Assembly: GCF_014642855.1 (NCBI RefSeq)
Contig: NZ_BMJB01000001.1
Span: forward strand, 1,054,001 to 1,118,000
Source: Edaphobacter acidisoli
Lineage (GTDB): Bacteria; Acidobacteriota; Terriglobia; Terriglobales; Acidobacteriaceae
Direction: 5' to 3'
Length of the DNA stretch: 64,000 nucleotides
Position 1 is the first letter of the stretch. Each line of letters opens with the position of its first letter. A program made the translations under genes and the position numbers. Shown piece by piece: positions 36,004 to 45,806 of this stretch. The notes beneath the pieces were generated by a model that ran no database searches, had not been told where the DNA came from, and was given only the letters and a program-made list of their open reading frames with translations.

Positions 36004-36231
36004 CACGGGCCCTTCACTCTTCCAAACTCGACGCGCACCATCAGCAGGACAATTCTGAGAAAGTCCGCGCCATTCAATCTGCGCCATGCATCTTGCGGTA
36101 TCAAGCTAATGCACTGATGGAGTATGGATTACGGAAAATACCTTATAGGACGAACCGCGCCTTCGTCCACCCCTTCGTCGTCGTCGTCCGGGAGGGCCTG
36201 GCAGCCCAACAGTGTCATATTCAGTCGCAAA

Positions 36232-39200
36232 TCACCAAAGCACCTTCGCCGCAAGCTGAATCTGCCGCGAAGTCGTCGAAGTGCTCGTAATCACCCCGGC
36301 CGTCGGCGACACACCCGAAGGCGTGAACACCACCAGGTTCGGCGTGTTGAAGTTCGTGTGGTTCAGCAGATTGAAGAACTCCGCCCGCAGCTCCAGCCGC
36401 GCACGCTCATGCAGCGGAGTGTCCTTGAACATCGAGTAATCCCACTCCTCCACTCCCGGCCCCGTCAGCGTGTTGCGTCCCAGGTTCCCGTAGAAGCCGC
36501 TACCGTTCGGCGGCGCAAGAAACGCAGAAGGATCGAACCACTCCGTCACCTTGCCGACAATCGGGCTGCCATGAAAATTCGGATTGGCAAACGGCCGCAC
36601 CGGGTTCTTCGTGTCTCCATTATTCGACGGGTTATAGCTCAGCTGAGGCGTGAACGGAAAGCCCGATTGCAGCGTCACGACCGAGTTCGCCGTCCATCCA
36701 CCAACCAGCGCATTCAACACGCCCCCACGATTGAGAAAGCTCTGATCGTGCCCGAACGGCAGATGATAAACCGCCGAGATCACCCCTACATTCCGCACAT
36801 CATAAGTCGCCGGGCCCCAGTCCGCACTCAGGTCAAACGGATTCGAGACAAGCCCCGGAGCATTGCCCGCAGCCGTCGCATTCAGCGAGTCGCCATCATC
36901 CAGCGCCTTCGACCACGTATAGGTCGCACGCAGCATCAGCCCGCGGCTCAGACGATGATTCAGGTCCAACTGAAGCGCGTTGTACGAGCTATCGCCCCGC
37001 GAAAACCACGCCCACGCCGAGCCCAGCGCCGGATTCGCCACCGGCGTCCCGCTCGCAATGTAATAAGAACCCACCGGCACCGCCGCTCCCGACAGCGGTG
37101 CCGGAAAGTTCGCCGGGTACACAGCAGGGCAAGGCGAACCAGGACAAACAGTAGGAGTCGGCTCATTGTCATCCAGACTCACAATCTCGTGATAACCATG
37201 CGAGCCCACATACCCCACCGTGAACTCCGTATTCGGCGTCAACCTCTGCTCCACGCGCAGCGACCACGAGACCAGCGTCGGCGTATTCATATCCGGCTGT
37301 ACACCCGCCGGCGCAACCTTCGCATTCGCAGGCACAGGGCTGATCGGCAGCGGAAAATCCGCAACCTGCAAATTCGCAATGCTGTACGAAGGATTGAACG
37401 GCGCATTCTGGTCCATGCGATACCCCAGCGCATCCTGCAGGTCGTTGTACATGCCAAAGCCCGCATGAACCACCGTCCCACTCAAAGGGTTCCACGCCAG
37501 CCCCACACGTGGCTGCGGCAGAAACTTCGCCTTGTTCTCCGTAAATGCCGACCCGCCAATACGCGGCGCAGTCTGAATCACTCCGTTCACAAACACAAAA
37601 TTAGCGGCCCGCCCATGGGCCTCGTTCCATCCATTCGTAAACTCATCGCGAAAGCCCACCGACAGCGTCAGCTCCGGAAACAGGTGCACAACATCCTGCA
37701 CATACCAAGCGCCCATCAGCGAGCGCCAGTTCATCTCCGTCGGCGTCGGGTCGTAGAGAAAGCTCCCCACTGTCCCCTGAAGAAACTGCTGCAACCCGGT
37801 AAACGTCGACTGACCAAATTGAGTCAGCGCCAAATCCTCATTCGCCTGCAAAGGCTGCATCCACACGCCCGCGCTGATGTTGTGATGCCCATGCGTCAAA
37901 GTCACACGGTCCTCATACGTATAAAGATTGCGCGCAATGCGCAGATCACTCCCCACATTGCTTCCCGCAAGACTCACCTGCGCCGAAGGATTCGCCGCCG
38001 CGCTCCCACCCACAACCACCGCGCCCACCGGCTTGCCCGCAACAAATCCACCCACACCCGCAGCCGGAGTCCCCGGAGTAGGTTCACCCGTAAAGAAATA
38101 AGCCGCACGCGAATAGCCCACACGCGCCACGTTCAGCAGCGCAGGCGAAAACACATGCGTCTCTTCCAAACTCACCACCTGCTCGCGCAGACTCTCCAGG
38201 TCCGTGCTATACAAATTAGCCGCCGTCGGCGTCACATCGTTGCTATCGTCAATCGTGTAAACACCCGTCAGCAAATCATTCCGCCCAAAGTTGCGATCCA
38301 CCCGCACCGTTCCAAAGTCATCACGAATAATCTGCAGCGGACTATTGAACACCTCCGCAATCCCGCCAAAGTCAGGCGAGCTCGCCTCCGGCACAGGCCA
38401 CAGATTCAAGAGCGGCACAACCGCCGGAGCCACGCCCACATTCACCAGCCCCGAACCCGGGCAAGGATTCGGCGCAGGCGAAACCAGCTTGCACGGCAGA
38501 TATCCCGCACGAGCATTCAGGTCCGGCACCAGCGCAACCCCAGCCTGATGCAGATGCTGCCGAAACCCTTCGTAGTTGCCAAACGCAAACGTCTTGTCCT
38601 TCTGAATCGGCCCACCCAGCGAGCCGCCAAACTGGTTCCGCTGAAACGGCGGCACCGAGCTCTTATTGAAGTAATTCCGCGCATCGAACGCGCTGTTGCG
38701 CAAAAATTCATAAGCCGACCCATGCAGCTCATTCGTGCCGTTCTGCGTCACAATCAACACCTGCCCACCCGGACGCTTGCCATACTCCGCGCCATAGTTA
38801 TCGCGCAGCAAATTGAACTCGCGCACTGCATCCACGCCAAGCAGCTCCTGGCTCGTTCCGCCCGGCTGCATATTGTTCTCCGCCGCGCCCGTGAACTCAA
38901 TCCCATTCAGCAGGTAAAGATTCTGTTGCGGACGATTGCCCGAGACCGAAAAGTTATTCCCCACCGTCGAGTTCGAAACGCCAACACCGCCCGTCTTCTC
39001 CGCCGTAAAGTTCACCACACCCGGATCAAGCGTCATCAACTCGTCATAGCTGCGGCCATTCAGCGGCAGGTTCCGCACCTGCTCCGTGCCCACCAGCCCC
39101 GAGATGTCCGCCGTGCTCGCATTCAGAATCGACGCATCCGCATCCACCGTCACCTGCTGCTGAATACCGGCAACCTGCAAACGAATATTAGCCGTCGCTC

Positions 39201-39537
39201 CCTGCCCCACAGCCAGCAAAACACCTGTACGCATCTCCGCCGTAAAACCATCCTTGCGCACCGTAATCGAGTAGTCGCCAACCGGCAGCGCCAGCACCTG
39301 GTATCGACCATCATCACCGCTGACCGTGCTGCGATCGACACCCGTATGAGCATCGTGAACCGTAATCTCCGCACCGCTAACCGTAGCGCCCGACGGATCG
39401 GTCACCACACCCGACAAGCTCGACGAAGCCTGCGCCCGAACCGAACGCGCCGAACCAAAGATCAGAGCAACAGCGAGAACAACGCCAAAAGAAATCTTCG
39501 ATGCCATCCAAAGATGGCGCGACAACTTAGAAATCAA
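36232..39537 (-). CDS. Oar-like TonB-dependent receptor with carboxypeptidase-regulatory domain
   Basis: An outer-membrane receptor of 1101 residues. Signal peptide (1-35), then a CarboxypepD_reg-like fold (about 38-125, SGVVTDPSGATVSGAEITV), a plug domain (about 130-280, RNLPLNGRSYDELM and NNFSVSGNRPQQNLYLLNGI) and a large beta-barrel. The terminal strand ends IQLAAKVLW. The TTG start at 39537 is preceded by GGAGG with five-base spacing and gives a good basic signal peptide; ATG at 39507 is the alternative. Such receptors are greatly expanded in Acidobacteria and probably take up oligosaccharides or peptides. It is followed on the same strand by the S53 peptidase. Confidence 0.92.
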   Translation of the reverse strand: MISKLSRHLWMASKISFGVVLAVALIFGSARSVRAQASSSLSGVVTDPSGATVSGAEITVHDAHTGVDRSTVSGDDGRYQVLALPVGDYSITVRKDGFTAEMRTGVLLAVGQGATANIRLQVAGIQQQVTVDADASILNASTADISGLVGTEQVRNLPLNGRSYDELMTLDPGVVNFTAEKTGGVGVSNSTVGNNFSVSGNRPQQNLYLLNGIEFTGAAENNMQPGGTSQELLGVDAVREFNLLRDNYGAEYGKRPGGQVLIVTQNGTNELHGSAYEFLRNSAFDARNYFNKSSVPPFQRNQFGGSLGGPIQKDKTFAFGNYEGFRQHLHQAGVALVPDLNARAGYLPCKLVSPAPNPCPGSGLVNVGVAPAVVPLLNLWPVPEASSPDFGGIAEVFNSPLQIIRDDFGTVRVDRNFGRNDLLTGVYTIDDSNDVTPTAANLYSTDLESLREQVVSLEETHVFSPALLNVARVGYSRAAYFFTGEPTPGTPAAGVGGFVAGKPVGAVVVGGSAAANPSAQVSLAGSNVGSDLRIARNLYTYEDRVTLTHGHHNISAGVWMQPLQANEDLALTQFGQSTFTGLQQFLQGTVGSFLYDPTPTEMNWRSLMGAWYVQDVVHLFPELTLSVGFRDEFTNGWNEAHGRAANFVFVNGVIQTAPRIGGSAFTENKAKFLPQPRVGLAWNPLSGTVVHAGFGMYNDLQDALGYRMDQNAPFNPSYSIANLQVADFPLPISPVPANAKVAPAGVQPDMNTPTLVSWSLRVEQRLTPNTEFTVGYVGSHGYHEIVSLDDNEPTPTVCPGSPCPAVYPANFPAPLSGAAVPVGSYYIASGTPVANPALGSAWAWFSRGDSSYNALQLDLNHRLSRGLMLRATYTWSKALDDGDSLNATAAGNAPGLVSNPFDLSADWGPATYDVRNVGVISAVYHLPFGHDQSFLNRGGVLNALVGGWTANSVVTLQSGFPFTPQLSYNPSNNGDTKNPVRPFANPNFHGSPIVGKVTEWFDPSAFLAPPNGSGFYGNLGRNTLTGPGVEEWDYSMFKDTPLHERARLELRAEFFNLLNHTNFNTPNLVVFTPSGVSPTAGVITSTSTTSRQIQLAAKVLW

Positions 39538-39782
39538 GACAGCCTCCAAGGGGGATTCAGCTCTTCTGCGGGCTGCGTCACGGCAGGTCGAACGAGCGAT
39601 TGGCGATATGCGATTCAATACGCTTTGAATCGATAAAAGAGGAACGGCCTTATCATACCATCTCCACAGCCCATCCTCCCGCACCCCACCGGCTTGACGC
39701 CGCCCATTTCGCGCGATTTACAATGGCGCATCGAACTCAGGACATCTTTCCCGGCACAAACATGTGCGGACTGGAAGCCTCG

Positions 39783-40508
39783 ATGCGCAAGAATCACGTC
39801 AAGGTCCTCGCTCTTGCATTCACGCTGCTGATCGTCTTCCCCGGCACAACCCCGCAGTCCTTCGCGCAGACGCCCACTGCGCTCTATCCCGCAATGGCTC
39901 CCCTCAATCAATATTTGATGCCCGCCGAATCCGAGATCGCGCTGGCCCGCAGCGCCGCGCCCGCTTCCATCTCCGACGCAGCCGAAGTGATGGTGCTCGG
40001 CAGCGACGGATACAAGACCGCCGTGAAGGGCACCAACGGCTTTCTCTGCCTCGTCGAAAGATCGTGGGGCCAGAGCACCGACGAGGCCGAGTTCTGGAAT
40101 GCGAAGATGCGTGCGCCCCATTGCTTCAACGCGCAAGCCGCCAGAAGCTTTGCGCTCATCTATCTGATGAAGACCAGGCTCGTGCTTGCAGGAAAATCGA
40201 AGCCTGAAATCGCGCAGGCCATAGCGGCCGCGCTCGACAGCAAGCAGCTGCCTCCGCTCGAACCCGGTGCGATGGCTTACATGATGTCGAAGCAGCAGTA
40301 CCTGAACGACCACGATATAGCATGGCATCCGCACGTCATGTTCTTTTACTCCGGCGACATGACGAAGAGCTGGACGGCCGACGCCCCCAACTCACCCGTC
40401 ATCACGGCGAACGATCCCCAGGAACGCATCACGATCCTGTTCATCGTGGCAGACAAATGGTCCGACGGCTCACCAGCGCCGCCCATGCCCGATTCCATGT
40501 CTCACTGA
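39783..40508 (+). CDS. Hypothetical exported protein
   Basis: A 241-residue protein with a signal peptide (MRKNHVKVLALAFTLLIVFP, cleavage near AFAQ-type SFAQ at about 29). The mature part has a conserved-looking VLGSDGYKTAVKGTNGFLCL stretch, a central helix-rich zone and a C-terminal strand region HPHVMFFYSGDMTKSWTAD. Two cysteines (GFLCLVERSW, APHCFNAQ) could form a disulfide. No family name was recalled with confidence. Upstream in-frame Met codons lack a Shine-Dalgarno. It is divergent from the TonB receptor. Confidence 0.65.
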   Translation: MRKNHVKVLALAFTLLIVFPGTTPQSFAQTPTALYPAMAPLNQYLMPAESEIALARSAAPASISDAAEVMVLGSDGYKTAVKGTNGFLCLVERSWGQSTDEAEFWNAKMRAPHCFNAQAARSFALIYLMKTRLVLAGKSKPEIAQAIAAALDSKQLPPLEPGAMAYMMSKQQYLNDHDIAWHPHVMFFYSGDMTKSWTADAPNSPVITANDPQERITILFIVADKWSDGSPAPPMPDSMSH

Positions 40509-40527
40509 TCCAGTCTCACTGATTCGA

Positions 40528-41457
40528 CTAGCTCCACTCCGGAAACTGCGTCTTATTCAGGTCCAGTCCCGCGATCAGGCGCATGTCCTCCGCATCAAGC
40601 GCAAAATCGAACACACCCAGATTCTCGCGGCGATGGCTCGGGTTCGACGAGCGCGGAATCGCAATCGACCCGCGATCCAGATGCCAGCGCAGAATCGTCT
40701 GGGCAACCGTCTTGCCATGCTTCTTCGCAACCTGCTCCAACACCGGGTTGGTAAACATCCCATTGCGTCCTTCCGCAAACGGAGCCCAGGCCTCCATCTG
40801 CACACCAACGCCGCGCAACGACTCGCGCTCCGCCGTCTCCTGAAAGAACGGATGCGTCTCTATCTGATTGATGACCGGCTTCGTCTTCGCTCCCACAGTC
40901 AAGCTCGCAAGCTGAGCCGGATCGAAGTTGCTCACGCCAATCGCTCGAATCCTGCCCGCTGCGTTCAGCTCTTCCATCGCCTTCCACGAACCCCGCACAT
41001 CTCCACGCGGCCGATGAATCAGGTACAGGTCGAGGTACTCAAGCTGAAGCTTATCGAGCGAGGTTTGAAATGCTCGCTTCGCCGGCTCATATCCCGCATC
41101 GTCCACCCATATCTTCGAGGTGACAAACAGAGACTTGCGATCGATCCCACTCTTCTTGATTCCAGCCCCAACCGCTTCCTCGTTCTTATATACCTTGGCC
41201 GTATCAATCAGCCGATAGCCCGCAGCAATGGCGTCGGCAACACTCTCCGCGCACACATCCCCGGTCAAGCCATACGTTCCAAACCCAAGCACCGGCATCT
41301 TCACCTGATTGCCAAGCTGAATATGCGGTATCGAAACCTGCTCATCGGCAGCCCATCCTGCGCGGCCCAACGCCAACCCCGCCGCAGCCAGCGCTCCTCC
41401 CTTCAGCACTGCCCGACGACTCAGCATACGCACGCTGCTGCCCCTATCGATCTTCAT
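40528..41457 (-). CDS. Tat-exported aldo/keto reductase
   Basis: A 309-residue AKR with a twin-arginine signal (SRRAVLKGGALAAAGLALG, residues 13-35) so the folded enzyme is probably exported. The catalytic residues are Asp/Tyr in RLIDTAKVYKNE, Lys in VTSKIWV and His in LYLIHRPRGD; the C-terminal KEY motif PRSSNPSHRREN is present. GGGAGA lies upstream of the ATG. Reductases of this family normally use NADPH, which the periplasm lacks, so the export is unexpected unless the cofactor travels with the protein. Convergent with the hypothetical gene at 39783. Confidence 0.9.
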   Translation of the reverse strand: MKIDRGSSVRMLSRRAVLKGGALAAAGLALGRAGWAADEQVSIPHIQLGNQVKMPVLGFGTYGLTGDVCAESVADAIAAGYRLIDTAKVYKNEEAVGAGIKKSGIDRKSLFVTSKIWVDDAGYEPAKRAFQTSLDKLQLEYLDLYLIHRPRGDVRGSWKAMEELNAAGRIRAIGVSNFDPAQLASLTVGAKTKPVINQIETHPFFQETAERESLRGVGVQMEAWAPFAEGRNGMFTNPVLEQVAKKHGKTVAQTILRWHLDRGSIAIPRSSNPSHRRENLGVFDFALDAEDMRLIAGLDLNKTQFPEWS

Positions 41458-41600
41458 ATTGTTCTCCCACATTTCACGTCGAGTATATACACAGCCACTC
41501 CTGCTTGGCCGCTTACCATGAGTTCCAATCATATTAAAACAAACGTTTGTCTATCATCACAGCCGACACACTGCTTGTTGCCATCGATTGAACGAAGCAC

Positions 41601-42182
41601 TCAGAAGAGGTACGGCACCAGCGCAGCAGTCTTCTGCGCATAGGCCGCATACGTCCCCCCAAATTGAGAACGCATCCACTGCTCCTCCATCCGAAACTTG
41701 GCCCAGAGCACAGCGAACACCAGAACGAAAGCAACAAACCCGCGCACCTCGGAGAGCGCAATGGCAGTACCAAGAAACCCCGTCAAAATGCCCGTATAAA
41801 TAGGGTGACGAACCAGAGCATAAGGACCGGTAGTAATCAGTTCATGCCCCTGCTTGATCGTTACCAGGCGGCTCCAATTGCTGCCGAGATGCACCCGCGC
41901 CCACACCGCGAACAAAAGACCGGCAACAGTAACAGCCGCCCCAATCCAAAAAGACCAGAGCCCAACCGGCCAGAGCTGGCGATAAAGCCAATGCAGCGGA
42001 ACCCAATTTGTCGAGAGCAGAATAATCACAATCACGAAGGTGAGCGCACGCACGAGGCGCGAGGCCACGGGCTCATTCCGCTGGACAGTTTTGCTATCGC
42101 CGGTCCTGGCCCAGACGATCTGCCAATAGACAAGAAAGACGATCCACACCACAGGAAAGAAGGCTTCATAGAACCAGAGCAC
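41601..42182 (-). CDS. Isoprenylcysteine methyltransferase-like membrane protein
   Basis: A 193-residue membrane protein with about five helices and the ICMT/PEMT C-terminal motif GPYALVRHPIYTGILTGF, followed by VLWAKFRMEEQWM. Such proteins methylate lipids or small molecules using S-adenosylmethionine. GTG at 42182 was chosen because GGAGG lies six bases upstream; a TTG at 42206 would add eight residues. The substrate is unknown. It is separated from aguA by an AT-rich divergent region. Confidence 0.88.
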   Translation of the reverse strand: MLWFYEAFFPVVWIVFLVYWQIVWARTGDSKTVQRNEPVASRLVRALTFVIVIILLSTNWVPLHWLYRQLWPVGLWSFWIGAAVTVAGLLFAVWARVHLGSNWSRLVTIKQGHELITTGPYALVRHPIYTGILTGFLGTAIALSEVRGFVAFVLVFAVLWAKFRMEEQWMRSQFGGTYAAYAQKTAALVPYLF

Positions 42183-42581
42183 GCAGGACCTCCGAATCTT
42201 GAGCAATTCTCAAATAATGTCTTAGTAGCAGTTCTCAAACAACGCAGGCCAGCAAGAGGAGTTTATGCGCCCGAAACCCCGCAAGATTAAAATATCGACA
42301 GCGGACCCTCAAAAACCCCAGCAAAATCGCATGTCAAGCCCCAAACTCACCTAAACCAAGGCAAACAAACAAGATAAACCTGGCGGTCGAGTTTTCCCCA
42401 AACAGCTATACTTAAAACAAGTAGTAAAACAACTAGTAAAAGACCCTAAAATCTCCCATTTCCCATTCAGAATGAATACTTTAGCCACAACACCCAATAG
42501 ATTCAAGACTTTAGCAAAATTCGCCGAATCTAACCCTCATCAATGGAAGACTTTAGCAAAAAACCGGGGGGAGGGGGTCCG
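42183..42581 (+). other. 399-base divergent region with CTTTAG repeats and a G-rich element
   Basis: No ORF was supported. CTTTAG occurs at 42479-42484, 42509-42514 and 42551-42556, the last two within an identical AAGACTTTAGCAAAA. A G-rich run (CCGGGGGGAGGGGG) is 5-15 bases before the aguA ATG and serves as its Shine-Dalgarno. Further up there are AGTAAAA repeats near 42420. The element resembles the one at 62852-62890. Confidence 0.5.
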
Positions 42582-43649
42582 ATGACCAGTCCGAAACCAC
42601 GCGATCGCCACTTCCGCATGCCCGCCGAGTGGTCTCCCCACTCCGCCACCTGGATCGCCTGGCCCCACAACGCCGAGGACTGGCCCGGCAAGTTCCAGCC
42701 CATCCCCTGGGTCTACTCCGAGATCGTCCGCCACCTCTCCGCAGTCGAGGACGTCCACATCCTCGTCAACGACCAGCCCGCCGAGACCCGCGTCCGCCGC
42801 ATCCTCCTCCGCGCCGGCGCCAACCTCGCCCGCCTCCACTTCCACCACTGGCCCACCGACCGCGTCTGGCTCCGCGACTCCGGCCCCATCTTCCTCAAGA
42901 ACCCCGAAGGCGACCTCGCCCTCACCAACTGGAAATTCAACGCCTGGTCCAAGTATCCCAACCACCACCGCGACGACCAGGTCCCTCACCACGTCGCCCG
43001 CCACTACGGCGTCGAGGAGTTCCAGCCCCACACCGAAGTCGACGGCAAACCCCACCGCCTCGTCCTCGAAGGCGGCTCCATCGACACCAACGGCGCCGGC
43101 ATCCTCCTCACCACCGAGGAGTGTCTCCTCTCCGAAGTCCAGCAACGCAACCCCGGCGTCACCCGCGAGCAGCTCGAGCAAGCCTTCCACGACTACCTCG
43201 GCATCGACCACACCATCTGGCTCAACCGCGGCTGCGCCGGCGACGACACCCACGGCCACATCGACGACATCACCCGCTTCGTCGCCGAAGACACCATCCT
43301 CACCTGCATCGAGCCCAACACCCACGACGAGAACCACCTCCCGCTCGCCGAAAACCTCGACCGCCTCCGCGCCGCCCGCAACCTCCACGGCCAGCCCTTC
43401 CGCATCGTCGAGCTCCCTATGCCCGCGCCCGTCGTCTTCGACGCCCAGCGCCTCCCCGCCAGCTACGCCAACTTCTACATCGCCAACGGCATCGTCCTCG
43501 TCCCAACCTTCAACGACCCCAACGACCGCCACGCCCTCAACACCATCGCCTCCTGCTTCCCCACCCGCGACGTCATCGGCATCCACGCCGTCGACCTCGT
43601 CTGGGGACTCGGCACCCTCCACTGCCTTTCCCAGCAGGAACCCGCCTGA
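42582..43649 (+). CDS. Agmatine deiminase family protein
   Basis: Amidinotransferase-fold hydrolase, 355 residues, producing N-carbamoylputrescine from agmatine if it is a true AguA. Catalytic Cys348 is in LGTLHCLSQQEP; the Asp-His pair is in DDTHGHIDDITRF; the N-terminus has WSPHSATWIAWPHN. The second ATG (42582) has a G-rich Shine-Dalgarno directly upstream; the first (42543) has none. It is the first gene of an aguA-nupC-PNP run, although polyamine and purine routes are not normally linked. Peptidyl-arginine deiminase is an alternative name. Confidence 0.88.
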   Translation: MTSPKPRDRHFRMPAEWSPHSATWIAWPHNAEDWPGKFQPIPWVYSEIVRHLSAVEDVHILVNDQPAETRVRRILLRAGANLARLHFHHWPTDRVWLRDSGPIFLKNPEGDLALTNWKFNAWSKYPNHHRDDQVPHHVARHYGVEEFQPHTEVDGKPHRLVLEGGSIDTNGAGILLTTEECLLSEVQQRNPGVTREQLEQAFHDYLGIDHTIWLNRGCAGDDTHGHIDDITRFVAEDTILTCIEPNTHDENHLPLAENLDRLRAARNLHGQPFRIVELPMPAPVVFDAQRLPASYANFYIANGIVLVPTFNDPNDRHALNTIASCFPTRDVIGIHAVDLVWGLGTLHCLSQQEPA

Positions 43650-43698
43650 CTCCGGTACACTTCCCTTTTGCAAAAACCTCCACTCTGGAGCCCACGCC

Positions 43699-44934
43699 TT
43701 GGCAAGATTCACCGGACTGCTCGGCCTAGCAACCTTCCTCGCAATCGCCTACCTCTTCTCCACCAACCGCCGCGCCATCCGCTGGCGCACGGTCGCCTGG
43801 GGCCTCGGCCTGCAATTCATCTTCGCCCTCGTCGTCCTCAAGTCCTCCCTCGGCCAGCACCTCCTCCAGCTCGCAGGCAACGGCGTCAACAAACTCCTCG
43901 AGAACTCCGTCGCCGGCTCCGAGATGGTCTTCGGCCCACTCGGCGGCAACAACTCCGCGGTCGCGGTCTTCGCCTTCCGCGTCCTCCCAACCATCATCTT
44001 CATCTCCGCCTTCTTCGCCATCCTCTACCACATCGGATTCATGCAACTCGTCATCCGCGCCTTCGCCTGGGTTATGCAGAAGACGATGGGAATCTCCGGA
44101 GCCGAATCCACCAACGTCGCCGCCAGCATCTTCATGGGCCAGACCGAGGCTCCGCTCACCATCCGTCCATTCCTCAACGGCGCAACCTACTCCGAGCTGA
44201 TGACCATCATGACCTCCGGAATGGCCCACGTCTCCGGCGGGATCATGGCCGCCTACATCGCCTATGGAATCCACGCATCGGACCTGCTCGCCGCCGTCAT
44301 CATGACCGCGCCTGGAACCATCCTCATCGCCAAGATGCTCGTGCCCGAAACCGAAACACCAGCAACGCAAGGCATCGTCAAAATGCCTGAGTCCGAAGAC
44401 CAAAAGCACGAAAATCTGCTCGATTCCATCACGCGTGGCACCATCGATGGTGGTTCGCTCGCCTTCAACGTCGCCATCATGCTCATCAGCTTCCTCGCGC
44501 TCGTCAGCCTCATCAACATGGTCTTCGGCGGAGTCCACAACATGCTCGCGCCGCACGACATTCCGTTTCCCAGCACGCTGAATGCAGTCCTCGGCTTCTT
44601 CTTTGCGCCCGTCGCATGGTTGATCGGAATCCCATGGCACGAAGCGAAACTCGTCGGCAACCTGCTCGGCACACGCACCGTCATCAACGAATTGGTCGCC
44701 TACACCGATCTCGGCGCGCAAAAGGCGCTCATCTCTTCACGCAGCTTCACCATCACAACGTTTGCCCTCTGCGGCTTCGCCAACCTCAGCTCCATCGGCA
44801 TTCAGATCGGCGGCATCGGTGCACTCGCGCCCGAGCGCCGTGGCGACCTCGCTCGCCTCGGCTTCCGCGCGATGCTCGCCGGCACCATGGCCAACCTCAT
44901 GTCCGCAAGCATTGTCTCTCTTCTTATCCGATGA
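43699..44934 (+). CDS. nupC: Concentrative nucleoside transporter (NupC/CNT)
   Basis: Proton- or sodium-coupled nucleoside importer, 411 residues with about ten hydrophobic segments. Family motifs are GQTEAPLTIRP (substrate contact region), SGAESTNVAASIF and GLGLQFIFALVVLKS. TTG start with GGAG upstream at proper spacing. The stop overlaps the next start (ATGA), so import and phosphorolysis of nucleosides are translationally coupled. Confidence 0.93.
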   Translation: MARFTGLLGLATFLAIAYLFSTNRRAIRWRTVAWGLGLQFIFALVVLKSSLGQHLLQLAGNGVNKLLENSVAGSEMVFGPLGGNNSAVAVFAFRVLPTIIFISAFFAILYHIGFMQLVIRAFAWVMQKTMGISGAESTNVAASIFMGQTEAPLTIRPFLNGATYSELMTIMTSGMAHVSGGIMAAYIAYGIHASDLLAAVIMTAPGTILIAKMLVPETETPATQGIVKMPESEDQKHENLLDSITRGTIDGGSLAFNVAIMLISFLALVSLINMVFGGVHNMLAPHDIPFPSTLNAVLGFFFAPVAWLIGIPWHEAKLVGNLLGTRTVINELVAYTDLGAQKALISSRSFTITTFALCGFANLSSIGIQIGGIGALAPERRGDLARLGFRAMLAGTMANLMSASIVSLLIR

Positions 44935-45800
44935 TGAATTCCATGACCGACCAGTACGCACAAGCAACCGCCGCTGCAGAATACATTCGCTCTCGCGCCG
45001 CACTGGCACCGACGCTCGGCATCATCCTCGGCTCTGGTCTCGGCAACTTTGCATCGATGGTCGAGCAAGCCACGACGATCTCCTATGCCGACATTCCACA
45101 CTTCCCGCAATCGACCGTGCAGGGTCACTCCGGCAAGCTCGTCCTCGGCACAATTGCCGGCATCGGCGTCGCAGTCATGCAAGGCCGCGTTCACGCCTAC
45201 GAAGGCTATTCGATGGAACAGGTCACGTTTCCTACGCGCGTGCTCAGCCTGCTCGGCGTGCGCAGGCTCATCGTCACCAACGCAGCAGGCGGCATCAATC
45301 CCCGCTACGGCCAGGGAGCCATCGTCGCCATCTCCGACCACATCAACCTCACCGGAACCAACGCCGCGCTTGGCCTGAACGAGCCGCGCTTCGCCGCAAT
45401 CCCAGGCGCAGGGCAGCGATTCTTCGATATGTCCGCCGCGTATTCACCCACACTACGCAAGCTCGCAATAACTGAAGCCGCGCGGCAAGGCTGGATGCTC
45501 AACGAAGGTGTCTACATCGCAGTCCTCGGCCCAAGCTACGAGACGCCCGCCGAGATCCGCGCCTTTCGCACACTAGGAGCAGACCTGGTTGGCATGTCCA
45601 CGGTGCACGAGGTCATCGTGGCTCGTCACATGGGACTCGAAGTCCTCGGTCTCTCCGTCGTCACCAACATGGCTGCAGGCGTTCTCGATGAACCCATCCA
45701 TCACGAAGAGGTCATGGAGATCGGTCGCCGCATTGAAGGCCAGTTCACCCGCTTGCTCGCGGCCATCATTCCGCAGATAGCAGCAGCGAATCCGGCGTAG
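44931..45800 (+). CDS. Purine nucleoside phosphorylase (trimeric type)
   Basis: Cleaves purine nucleosides with phosphate to base and (deoxy)ribose-1-phosphate. The 289 residues carry GIILGSGLGNFA, phosphate-binding GHSGKLV, QGRVHAYEGYS, TNAAGGINP and the substrate-binding GPSYETPAEIRAF with EVIVARHMGLEV. A start at 44943 (third Met) is also possible. Coupled to the nucleoside carrier upstream. This gene and pncB, some 3 kb away, point to salvage of nucleic-acid building blocks. Confidence 0.93.
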   Translation: MMNSMTDQYAQATAAAEYIRSRAALAPTLGIILGSGLGNFASMVEQATTISYADIPHFPQSTVQGHSGKLVLGTIAGIGVAVMQGRVHAYEGYSMEQVTFPTRVLSLLGVRRLIVTNAAGGINPRYGQGAIVAISDHINLTGTNAALGLNEPRFAAIPGAGQRFFDMSAAYSPTLRKLAITEAARQGWMLNEGVYIAVLGPSYETPAEIRAFRTLGADLVGMSTVHEVIVARHMGLEVLGLSVVTNMAAGVLDEPIHHEEVMEIGRRIEGQFTRLLAAIIPQIAAANPA

Positions 45801-45806
45801 CTTGAA

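Noticed and set aside
36124-39636. Very long plus-strand ORF (over 1100 codons) antisense to the TonB receptor
   Set aside because: The translation is Arg/His-rich without domains, while the other strand has a signal peptide, a complete receptor and a Shine-Dalgarno. GC-rich third positions create long shadow ORFs of this kind throughout the window.
42543-42581. Upstream ATG start for the agmatine deiminase-like gene
   Set aside because: The ATG at 42543 has no Shine-Dalgarno and adds a Gly-rich tail encoded by the G-run; the ATG at 42582 uses that same run as its ribosome site.
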